Shown: piece after piece, positions 1-6,510 of the stretch
Layout of the letters: each line of letters starts with the position of its first letter
Position numbering within the stretch: position 1 is the first letter of the stretch
Origin: CAZOKO01 sp964580455
GTDB lineage: Bacteria > Desulfobacterota > WTBG01
Assembly: GCA_964580455.1 (NCBI GenBank)
Contig: CAZOKO010000077.1
Span: 1-13,610 of the forward strand
DNA: 13,610 nt
Direction of reading: 5' to 3'
Position numbers and translations under genes: made by a program
The notes under the pieces: generated by a model
What the model was told of the DNA's origin: nothing
Database searches by the model: none
Seen by the model: the letters and a program-made list of their open reading frames with translations, nothing else

Positions 1-63
1 AATCAAGTCTTCAAGTTAGTTCAAGATGCTATGATACTAAAAGATCGGTTTAAAGCAGCTTGA
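1..63 (+). CDS. C-terminal end of an unidentified protein (partial)
   Basis: Frame 1 is open from the window edge and reads 20 codons to a TGA at 61-63. The peptide ends ...DAMILKDRFKAA, which has the charged, amphipathic look of a C-terminal helix. The stop overlaps the first base of a perfect 12-bp hairpin, the arrangement expected for the end of a transcription unit. That placement is the main reason to think the fragment is real. There is too little sequence to name a family. A sensor or regulator partner of the downstream receiver protein is possible but is only a guess. Confidence 0.45.
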   Translation, partial: NQVFKLVQDAMILKDRFKAA

Positions 64-90
64 AAAGATGCAAATAAATTTGCATCTTTT
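63..90 (+). terminator. Intrinsic terminator-like hairpin, probably bidirectional
   Basis: Perfect inverted repeat: AAAAGATGCAAA at 63-74, loop TAAA at 75-78, TTTGCATCTTTT at 79-90. The stem has a GATGC core, an A-run on its 5' side and four T on its 3' side, so it could work in either direction. It starts at the stop codon of the fragment ending at 63. The stem is AT-rich and the T-run is short, so it may be a modest terminator. Confidence 0.6.
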
Positions 91-184
91 CTCAAAAACT
101 CCTCGCTTTTATTATCAAGAAAGAGTACCCTTGCCAAGGGCATCTGGAAAGTGTTTGGACAAAAAGGATAATGAGGTATAACCT

Positions 185-550
185 GTGGCACGTATACTTC
201 TCATAGATGATGATATTAGAGTGCTGGAAACGTATTGCCAGATGTTGGAACGTGCGGGATACGAAGTTGTGAAAGCTACTGACGGAAAGGAAGGGACAAG
301 AGTCTTTCGCGATAACCCGACCGACCTAGTCATCACAGATATCGTCATGCCTGAGAAAGAAGGGTTAGAGACCATCATGGAACTACGGCGTAATTACCCC
401 GATGTGAAAATCATTGCCATTTCCGGTGGTGCCTTTCTTGAACCTAATGATTATCTAGAGATGGCCAAACAGTTTGGAGCAATGCGTACACTCACCAAAC
501 CTATCGATCAAAAAGAACTGTTAGAAACAGTTCTGGGATGCCTCACTTAA
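185..550 (+). CDS. Stand-alone response regulator receiver domain (CheY-like)
   Basis: A 121-residue protein made of a single receiver domain. The acidic pocket is D8-D10 (LLIDDD). The phospho-acceptor is D52 in TDIVMP, S80 is the switch Ser/Thr position, and K105-P106 is the conserved Lys-Pro. All catalytic positions are present, so it should accept phosphate from a histidine kinase. There is no output domain, so it probably acts by protein-protein contact or in a phosphorelay. The start is a GTG with GAGG at 173-176, 8 bases upstream. A weak TATTAT (110-115) could be its -10, but no good -35 is seen. No kinase gene is visible in the window, and the fragment upstream is too short to tell. 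The partner and the pathway are unknown. Confidence 0.9.
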   Translation: MARILLIDDDIRVLETYCQMLERAGYEVVKATDGKEGTRVFRDNPTDLVITDIVMPEKEGLETIMELRRNYPDVKIIAISGGAFLEPNDYLEMAKQFGAMRTLTKPIDQKELLETVLGCLT

Positions 551-561
551 ATATCACAATC

Positions 562-583
562 CCACATCTTGTGGTTATATTTT
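562..583 (+). terminator. Possible weak terminator after the receiver gene
   Basis: A small hairpin, CCACA (562-566), loop TCT, TGTGG (570-574), is followed by TTATATTTT and lies 11 bases after the stop codon. The five-pair stem and interrupted T-run make it weak, but the position is right. Confidence 0.35.
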
Positions 584-876
584 GCTCACTAAAATCATAG
601 TCTCTACCATACTTCTTAATTATTGAAAGGCCGAAATATTTTGCATTACTCAATCAAACATGCGATAAATGCCTACCTAATAACTATCTCTGTTTCTTGA
701 AAGAAATATGAACTTTTCCACATATCTTGGTTCCAAAGATATATTGTGCTCGGAACCTTCCACGCTCATTCATACCGCATTTTATATAATCACTTCCTTT
801 TTTCATAACCACCCAGGATTACCTTTTAACTTTAATAGAAAGAATTTCTATGATATAAAGAATTATAAAGCCAGAT

Positions 877-907
877 TTTCCATAGAACTCAGGCACTATG
901 ATAAAAT
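877..907 (+). promoter_or_regulatory. Possible extended -10 promoter for the molybdenum hydroxylase operon
   Basis: TGATAAAAT at 899-907 matches an extended -10 (TGnTATAAT with one mismatch). A poor -35, TTTCCA at 877-882, is 19 bases upstream of the hexamer. Transcription would start about 45 bases before the first gene. A sigma-54 alternative was looked for: GGCAC at 892-896 resembles a -24 half, but the -12 GC is absent. Confidence 0.3.
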
Positions 908-958
908 TGATCGGTAAAATAGAAAAGTTTTCATAAAAACCATGTTAGGAGCTGCTGT

Positions 959-1426
959 ATGGAATTTACGATAAAAGTAAATGGAAAAACTTATACGGTA
1001 GATGTTGATCCTCATAAGCCCCTTTTGTGGGTATTAAGAGAAGACATTGGTCTCTGTGGCACCAAATTCAGTTGTGGAATCGGTATCTGCGGCGCCTGTT
1101 CTGTGCTTTTGGATGGTATCGTTACGCGTTCATGCATGGTTGGAATAGAGTCAGTAGGCTACAGGGAAGTCACTACTATTGAGGGCATTAATGATGCTCT
1201 GGGTAAAGGGGTCAAAGATGCCTGGATTGAAGAAAAAGTGTCTCAATGCGGCTATTGCCAGCCGGGACAGATAATAAATGCATACCACTTGCTTTCTATT
1301 AATCCACAACCGACTGATGATGACATCAACGAAAGCATGAGGAGTAACCTGTGTCGTTGCGGCACCTATCAGAGGATCAGGTCAGCAATTAAAAAGACTG
1401 CTGCTATCATTAATCAGCAAAAGTGA
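959..1426 (+). CDS. Two-[2Fe-2S] electron-transfer subunit of a molybdenum hydroxylase (IorA/CoxS type)
   Basis: A 155-residue protein, close to the usual length for the small iron-sulfur subunit of the xanthine oxidase/isoquinoline oxidoreductase family. The N-terminal plant-ferredoxin-like domain has cluster ligands C39, C44, C47 and C59. The C-terminal four-helix domain has C97 and C100 (CGYCQPGQ) plus C132 and C134 (LCRCGTY). The two clusters pass electrons from the molybdenum centre of the large subunit to an outside acceptor. The ATG start has AGGAG at 947-951, 7 bases upstream. The protein has no signal peptide, and the large-subunit gene starts 11 bases after its stop. If the enzyme is periplasmic, this subunit would have to be carried across folded with its partner. 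The substrate cannot be read from this subunit. Confidence 0.93.
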   Translation: MEFTIKVNGKTYTVDVDPHKPLLWVLREDIGLCGTKFSCGIGICGACSVLLDGIVTRSCMVGIESVGYREVTTIEGINDALGKGVKDAWIEEKVSQCGYCQPGQIINAYHLLSINPQPTDDDINESMRSNLCRCGTYQRIRSAIKKTAAIINQQK

Positions 1427-1436
1427 AGGTTTTATA

Positions 1437-3533
1437 ATGGAACTTCAAATGACCCGCCGAACCTTTTTAAAAACCACAGTCCTAGGCTTGACGGGACTAA
1501 CCCTGGGCTGTACCATTGAATCCTGGCCTCCCGATGAGAAATCTTCAAATGTTACTGTCTGGATCAATATCTCTCTTGACAACCAGATAATCATTATGGT
1601 TGCCAAAGCTGAAATGGGTCAGGGTGTTTCCACTGCACTTCCCATGATCGTTGCCGAAGAGCTTGAAGCAGACTGGATAAAGATTAAGTTCGATTTGAAA
1701 GGTGAAATGGGAGATTACTCCATCGGTGGGACGATGGGGATGACTGGAATAACAGGTGGAAGCACGTCAATTAGTACTCTGTATGAACCGCTTAGAGAGG
1801 TGGGGGCTGCTGCTAAAGAAATGCTGATTACCGCCTGCGCCCAAAGATGGCAGGTGGACCCGGAGAGCTTAACAGCAAAAGATAGCTATATAACTCATCC
1901 TACCATGGGAAGCATCAGTTATGGTGAATTGGCAGAAGAAGCAAGCTTACTTCCCGTCCCTGAAAATCCTAAACTAAAAGATCCCAGTGAATTCAAAATA
2001 ATTGGAAAGCCCCTTGCCCGTTTAGATACGCCAGATCATATTGAGGGGAAATCTGTTTTCGGTATCGATGTTAAAGTCCCTGAAATGTTATACGCAGCGG
2101 TGAGACAGTCACCGGTCTTTGGAGGAGAGGTATCTAATTTTGATTCTTTAACCGTGGAAGGCACCAATGCTGAGGCCATTGTTAAGATTCCCGCAGGGGT
2201 CGCTGTCGTTGCGAAAAGCTATTGGGAAGCCGAAAGAGCAGCTCAGTCTCTTGAACTCGAGTTCGAGATTCCAGAAGAGATGGAAGACCTAAGCAGTGAA
2301 GACATCTCTCAGCAACTCACGCAGGATCTCACCAAACCCGGTACCCAAGTGAGGTTAATCGGTGATCCTTTATCTGCTATGGAAACTGCACCCATAAAAG
2401 TAGAGGCCGTTTATGAGGTGCCCCTTCTCGCTCATGCCACCATGGAGCCTATGACCTGCACGGCAAAGGTTACCTCTGAAAGCTGTGAGGTGTGGGTTCC
2501 CACCCAGGGAGCTCGCATAGTGCAGGCTGCGGCAAGATCAAACACAGGCCTTGACGCTTCTTCGATCGAAGTGCATCCCACCTACCTGGGTGGAGGTTTT
2601 GGTCGCAAGGTTGAAACTGATTATGTCACCCATGCCGTTTTAGCCGCTAAGGCTGTGGGTAAACCCGTAAAGGTAATCTGGTCGCGGGAAGAGGATATTC
2701 AACATGATTTTTACCGGCCAGCTTTCAAAGCAGAGTTAAAAGGTGGAATCGATGACAATAACAAGATCATCAGCTGGATAGGGAAAAGTGCGGGGCCTTC
2801 ACTATTGGGGGGATCTCTCAATTTCATGGAAACCGCAGGTTTTTCTAATATTTCCTATGATGTATCTAATATGAGTGCTCATTACGTAGAATCCAATTTT
2901 GGAATTCCGATTGGCTGGTGGCGCTCGATAGGATACTCCCAAAACGGATTTTTCGTCGAAAGTTTTATGGATGAATTAGCCCATGCGGCAGGAGACGATC
3001 CTTTAGAATTTAGAAGAGCGCACCTAAATGGCCGAAGCCTTACGATACTAGAAGAAGTTGCAGAAATAGCAAACTGGGGTCAACCCACTGTCCCAGGTGC
3101 CGCACAGGGAGTAGCCTTTGTCCCACATGGTGGAACCATCCTAGCGCAGATTGCTGATGTGTCGGTGGAGTCGGGAGGCAAGGTCATTGTCCATAAGGTC
3201 TGCTGTGCCATCGATTGCGGTGATGTGGTGAATCCGGACATTGTAAAAGCACAGATAGAAGGCGCTATTATCTTCGGATTAACCGCGGCTTTATATGGTG
3301 AGATAACCATTCATGATGGCCGTGCTAAGCAGTCCAATTTCCATGACTATCCTGTACTTACTATGAAGGATTCCCCCTCCATGGAGACTGAAATAATCAT
3401 AAGCGGTTCTAGGCGGTCAGGTGTGGGAGAAGGTGGAGTTCCGCCGATTGCCCCGGCTGTGACCAATGCAATATTCGCTGCAACCGGACACAGAATTAGA
3501 AGACTGCCGATAAGTCGTTACGATTTTATTTAA
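1437..3533 (+). CDS. Molybdopterin-binding catalytic subunit, isoquinoline 1-oxidoreductase beta-like, with Tat signal
   Basis: A 698-residue large subunit of the molybdenum hydroxylase superfamily, which hydroxylates aldehydes or N-heterocycles with water as oxygen source. The N-terminus carries a twin-arginine motif (TRRTFLK, R7-R8), then a hydrophobic stretch ending in C25. This may be a Tat lipoprotein signal, although the lipobox (TLGC) is imperfect. Cofactor and pocket motifs are EMGQGV (59-64), HATMEPM (333-339), GGGFGRK (385-391) and GVGEGGVPP near the end. E665 in that last motif matches the catalytic glutamate of the family. The length is slightly short for IorB proteins (about 700-780) but no domain is missing. 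The start has GAAGG at 1425-1429, overlapping the stop of the iron-sulfur subunit gene, so the two are translated from one message. No FAD subunit is present, which fits IorAB-type enzymes that pass electrons to another carrier such as cytochrome c. Substrate unknown. Confidence 0.92.
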   Translation: MELQMTRRTFLKTTVLGLTGLTLGCTIESWPPDEKSSNVTVWINISLDNQIIIMVAKAEMGQGVSTALPMIVAEELEADWIKIKFDLKGEMGDYSIGGTMGMTGITGGSTSISTLYEPLREVGAAAKEMLITACAQRWQVDPESLTAKDSYITHPTMGSISYGELAEEASLLPVPENPKLKDPSEFKIIGKPLARLDTPDHIEGKSVFGIDVKVPEMLYAAVRQSPVFGGEVSNFDSLTVEGTNAEAIVKIPAGVAVVAKSYWEAERAAQSLELEFEIPEEMEDLSSEDISQQLTQDLTKPGTQVRLIGDPLSAMETAPIKVEAVYEVPLLAHATMEPMTCTAKVTSESCEVWVPTQGARIVQAAARSNTGLDASSIEVHPTYLGGGFGRKVETDYVTHAVLAAKAVGKPVKVIWSREEDIQHDFYRPAFKAELKGGIDDNNKIISWIGKSAGPSLLGGSLNFMETAGFSNISYDVSNMSAHYVESNFGIPIGWWRSIGYSQNGFFVESFMDELAHAAGDDPLEFRRAHLNGRSLTILEEVAEIANWGQPTVPGAAQGVAFVPHGGTILAQIADVSVESGGKVIVHKVCCAIDCGDVVNPDIVKAQIEGAIIFGLTAALYGEITIHDGRAKQSNFHDYPVLTMKDSPSMETEIIISGSRRSGVGEGGVPPIAPAVTNAIFAATGHRIRRLPISRYDFI

Positions 3534-3706
3534 TTAGCGTCTGTCTCACGGAAAAATATAAATCACCAATAGTAAAGCTCAATGTATTCACATCCCATTA
3601 TTTACTACACGCCTTGCTATTTGAAAAACTGTTTTGAAATCATAAACATCTCTTAAAAAACTACATATTGTATCTCCCCTCTGCTGCACTAAAATGTTAC
3701 TAAAAA

Positions 3707-3722
3707 TAATCTTGTCAGATTA
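3707..3722. terminator. Weak hairpin between convergent genes
   Basis: TAATCT (3707-3712), loop TGTC, AGATTA (3717-3722) lies in the 215-base gap between the ends of the molybdoenzyme operon and the convergent activator gene. It is AT-rich with no clear T-run, so it is only a candidate bidirectional terminator. I see no other structure or gene in 3534-3748. Confidence 0.25.
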
Positions 3723-3748
3723 AATCCTGGTTATTGTAAAACTAATTA

Positions 3749-5095
3749 TTACAGGTTTTTAATGTTAAACTTCTTCATTTTTCTCCATAGTGTGCTTTTG
3801 TCAATCCCCAACTCTGCTGCTGTATTTGAGCGGTTACCACCATGTTTTTTTAATGCATCAATAATAATCTGAACCTCTGCCACTTTAAGTTTGTCCTTTG
3901 ATCTGCAAGCATTACTTTTTACCTCTTTAAACCTTTCAACAAACTCCCTGGGTAAGTGCTCTACCTCAATCTGAGGAGCATGGCATAATACGAACGCATG
4001 CTCGATCAGGTTTTCCAACTCCCTGACGTTTCCAGGAAATTCATACTGCATTAACATCCTAATGACCTGATTTGAAATTCCCATTATTTTCTTGTTTTTT
4101 TTCAGATTGAATTGATTGATAAAATGATCCACTAAAAGAGGGATATCTTCACGACGTTTGGAGAGAGAAGGAAGTTCTATTTTAATAACATTCAGCCTGT
4201 AGTAAAGATCCTCTCTAAACGTGCCAAGAGTAAGTAGCTGCAACAAATCTTTATTGGATGCAGAAATGATGCGGACATTAGCCTTTCGAGGACGACTTGC
4301 ACCTAAAGGTTCATACTCCCTCTGTTGAAGAACTCTTAATAACTTTACCTGTAATGCAGTTGACAACTCAGCAACTTCATCCAAAAAAAGTGTTCCACCT
4401 TCTGCCAGTGCAAAACGCCCGGGTTTATCCTTTTTTGCATCTGTAAAAGCTCCTTTCATATAACCAAAAAGCTCAGATTCTAATAAAGTACCCGGTAATG
4501 CCCCACAATTTACTACAATGTAAGGCCCTTTTCTCCTCTGGCTTAAATTATGGATAGCTCGCGCAAAAAGTTCTTTTCCCGAACCGCTTGGCCCCTCTAT
4601 CAATACGGTGCTATCACTTTCAGCAATATCAGGAAGTACATCAAAAATCTTTTGAATTTCGTAATCTTTACTGATAATATCCTCAAATGTATAACGCTTG
4701 AATATCTCTTTCTTCAATTCTTCCAGAGCAGAAAGATCTCGAAAGGTTTCTACTCCTCCAATTATCCTATCTTTTTTATCTTTTAGTACAGCAGTGCTTA
4801 TGCTAACCGGTATCTTTTTGCCCTGACTGTTTAATATATTAATTGGTAGATCGATAATTTCTTTACCTGTTTTTAAAGTCTTTTCCAGAGCACATGCGTT
4901 TTGACAAATATTTGCCTGAAAAACATCAAAACACTTTTGACCTATTGCATGTTCTTTTGAAACACCAGTAATCTTTTCAGCAGATTTGTTGAAAGATGTT
5001 ACATTCTTGTCATTATCAATAGTAAATACCCCATCCGCAATACTATCCAGGATAACATCCATGGGCAGATTTAAATCTTTAGTCCCTTTAATCAT
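3749..5095 (-). CDS. Sigma-54-dependent transcriptional activator with PAS sensor domain
   Basis: 448 residues in the order PAS (about 9-120), AAA+ sigma-54 activation domain (about 138-370) and Fis-type helix-turn-helix (about 409-446). The AAA+ domain has Walker A GPSGSGKE (168-175), a sigma-54 loop GAFTDA (215-220), Walker B TLFLDE (235-240) and an arginine-finger segment FREDLYYRLN (293-302). The loop has Asp where NtrC has Gly, a variant I believe also occurs in other PAS-type activators. There is no receiver domain, so the signal should enter through the PAS domain, which carries three cysteines (C55, C64, C68) in a CFDVF...C...CAL pattern. The protein hydrolyses ATP to open sigma-54 promoters. 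The ATG at 5093-5095 has AAGGA 8 bases upstream. The gene is convergent with the molybdenum hydroxylase operon and divergent from plsX. No clear -24/-12 promoter was found in the window, so its targets are unknown. Confidence 0.93.
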   Translation of the reverse strand: MIKGTKDLNLPMDVILDSIADGVFTIDNDKNVTSFNKSAEKITGVSKEHAIGQKCFDVFQANICQNACALEKTLKTGKEIIDLPINILNSQGKKIPVSISTAVLKDKKDRIIGGVETFRDLSALEELKKEIFKRYTFEDIISKDYEIQKIFDVLPDIAESDSTVLIEGPSGSGKELFARAIHNLSQRRKGPYIVVNCGALPGTLLESELFGYMKGAFTDAKKDKPGRFALAEGGTLFLDEVAELSTALQVKLLRVLQQREYEPLGASRPRKANVRIISASNKDLLQLLTLGTFREDLYYRLNVIKIELPSLSKRREDIPLLVDHFINQFNLKKNKKIMGISNQVIRMLMQYEFPGNVRELENLIEHAFVLCHAPQIEVEHLPREFVERFKEVKSNACRSKDKLKVAEVQIIIDALKKHGGNRSNTAAELGIDKSTLWRKMKKFNIKNL

Positions 5096-5106
5096 TTACC
5101 GTTTCC

Positions 5107-5120
5107 TTCAATTAATTGAA
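5107..5120. promoter_or_regulatory. 14-bp perfect palindrome at the activator leader
   Basis: TTCAATTAATTGAA reads the same on both strands and touches the ribosome binding site of the sigma-54 activator, whose AAGGA core lies at 5104-5108. It could be an operator for self-control or a chance AT-rich palindrome. Confidence 0.3.
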
Positions 5121-5137
5121 ATTCTCTAACTTTATAC

Positions 5138-5167
5138 AATATATCATTAAAAGCATTGTAATCTCAA
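5138..5167 (-). promoter_or_regulatory. Possible sigma-70 promoter for the sigma-54 activator
   Basis: On the minus strand, TTGAGA (5162-5167) and TATATT (5138-5143) are separated by 18 bases. This would start transcription about 35 bases upstream of the start codon. The region is very AT-rich, so chance matches are likely. Confidence 0.3.
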
Positions 5168-5293
5168 ACATTTTTTATATTATATCTTAAACTCTGAGTA
5201 ATTATTCCAAATGTTTCCACAAGCAAATTTAGCTTTATTATTTTGCAGAATTCCCGATAAGTTTTCATTCAGATTTATACTTGTCGATAGTAT

Positions 5294-5321
5294 TTGACAA
5301 ACAAATATTTTTTGATATTAT
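5294..5321 (+). promoter_or_regulatory. Sigma-70-type promoter of plsX
   Basis: A perfect -35 TTGACA at 5294-5299 and TATTAT at 5316-5321 (five of six matches to TATAAT), spaced 16 bases. The predicted start near 5328 gives a leader of about 57 bases. It is the best-looking promoter in the window, although its surroundings are AT-rich. Confidence 0.6.
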
Positions 5322-5349
5322 TTATGTCCTTTCAACATTAAAATGTAAC

Positions 5350-5361
5350 TGGTTTAAACCA
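5350..5361. promoter_or_regulatory. 12-bp palindrome in the plsX leader
   Basis: TGGTTTAAACCA is a perfect palindrome lying between the predicted transcription start and the plsX start codon, 23 bases before the ATG. Its position suits a repressor operator. It does not resemble the FapR site I know, so no regulator is proposed. Confidence 0.35.
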
Positions 5362-5384
5362 AAATATTTTAAATAAAGTGCCTT

Positions 5385-6476
5385 ATGACCGGAACGAATA
5401 ATAAAGACAATAAGATAAAAATTTCAGTAGACGCAATGGGCGGCGATTATGCTCCTCAAACCACTGTTGAGGGTGCTATTCTTGCAGCGAAGGAATTCAA
5501 CATTTCTTCTGTACTTGTTGGGAATGAACCTCAAATACTTGAGGAACTATCAAAGCATGGCTATACCGACCTTCCTATTGAGATCAAACACGCTACTGAA
5601 GTTTTTGCTATGGATGAACCCCCTCTCAACATTATAAGGAAAAAGAAGGATTGCTCACTTCGCATAGCTTTTGATTTAGTTAAAAGCGGGGAATCTCAAG
5701 CAGTTATCAGCGCTGGAAACTCAGGAGCTGCCTTAACTGCATCTCTCTTCGTCCTGGACAGAATTAAAGGCATTGATCGTCCAGCAATCGCTACTATCAT
5801 GCCTACTCTTAAGGGATCAGTTATCGTAATTGATTCTGGCGCAAATAATATCTGTAAGCCATTCAATCTCGTGCAATTTGCACTTATGGCATCAGTTTAT
5901 GGCAAATGTATCTTAGGCACTAAAGGACCTCGTATAGGTGTATTAAGCAACGGCGAGGAAGATTCAAAAGGTACGAAACTCACACGTGAAGCAAATACAT
6001 TACTTAAAGAAAGCACACTTAACTATATTGGCTATGTAGAGGGCAAAGAAGTTTTTAAAGGGGATGTTGATATCGTCGTTTGTGACGGTTTTGTAGGTAA
6101 TATCTTACTCAAAGTGAGTGAAGGGATTTCAGAAACAATAATATCAGCTCTTAAGAGTGAAATCCAGAAAAGCATCTCCTCTCAAGTTGGTTTTATGCTC
6201 GCAAAAAAATCCTTTAACGATTTCAAAAAATGGTTTGACTATTCCCAGTATGGGGGATCACCTCTTTTGGGAGTGAATGGAGGAGTGATTATAAGCCACG
6301 GAAGATCATCCGCTAAGGCCATTAAAAACGCCATGAAGGCTGCTTATGATTTTGTAGATAAAAAGGTTATACAGCACCTTGAAGAGGACCTTAAAGAGAG
6401 CCATGATCTCCAAACCCTTGGGAAGAAACACGGACTCCTTGAAAAGATCCTCAAGAAAGAACATCCTAAGAATTAA
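5385..6476 (+). CDS. plsX: Phosphate acyltransferase PlsX (acyl-ACP:phosphate acyltransferase)
   Basis: PlsX converts acyl-ACP and inorganic phosphate into acyl-phosphate, which PlsY then transfers to glycerol 3-phosphate to begin phospholipid synthesis. It is a soluble, membrane-associated enzyme. The 363 residues carry the family N-terminus VDAMGGDYAP (15-24), the AVISAGNSGAALTA segment, and the C-terminal GVNGGVIISHGRSSA motif. The length is typical (about 330-360). The ATG has only a poor ribosome binding site (AAGTG), and no better in-frame start is visible. In many bacteria plsX sits between rpmF and fabH. Here it is alone: a regulator diverges upstream and an unknown membrane protein converges downstream with 34 bases between the stops. 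No terminator is evident in that gap. Confidence 0.96.
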   Translation: MTGTNNKDNKIKISVDAMGGDYAPQTTVEGAILAAKEFNISSVLVGNEPQILEELSKHGYTDLPIEIKHATEVFAMDEPPLNIIRKKKDCSLRIAFDLVKSGESQAVISAGNSGAALTASLFVLDRIKGIDRPAIATIMPTLKGSVIVIDSGANNICKPFNLVQFALMASVYGKCILGTKGPRIGVLSNGEEDSKGTKLTREANTLLKESTLNYIGYVEGKEVFKGDVDIVVCDGFVGNILLKVSEGISETIISALKSEIQKSISSQVGFMLAKKSFNDFKKWFDYSQYGGSPLLGVNGGVIISHGRSSAKAIKNAMKAAYDFVDKKVIQHLEEDLKESHDLQTLGKKHGLLEKILKKEHPKN

Positions 6477-6510
6477 ATCCCTTTACATCCCTCCCAGAAT
6501 TTCTAAAACG

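Larger units (their letters stand above)
551..958. other. Intergenic region with no convincing gene
   Basis: These 408 AT-rich bases separate the receiver gene from the molybdenum hydroxylase operon. Besides the hairpin just after the receiver gene, two short inverted repeats are visible: TTTCTT-GA-AAGAAA at 693-706, and ATATCTT/AAGATAT at 722-728 and 736-742. A 69-codon open frame at 708-917 has no ribosome binding site and a low-complexity, aromatic-rich composition, so I do not call it. A possible promoter lies at 877-907. No tRNA or recognised riboswitch is seen. Confidence 0.5.

Noticed and set aside
128..140. CCCTT-GCC-AAGGG hairpin in the receiver gene leader as a riboswitch or attenuator
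   Set aside because: A five-pair stem with a three-base loop, no T-run and no further conserved structure. Too little to call.
885..910. Possible sigma-54 promoter (GGCAC-N5-TAAA)
   Set aside because: The -24 half is partial and the invariant GC of the -12 half is missing.
708..917. 69-codon open frame in the gap before the molybdenum hydroxylase operon
   Set aside because: No ribosome binding site, a low-complexity Asn/Phe/Tyr/Lys-rich product typical of AT-rich non-coding DNA, no recognisable motif, and it runs into the likely promoter of the next gene.
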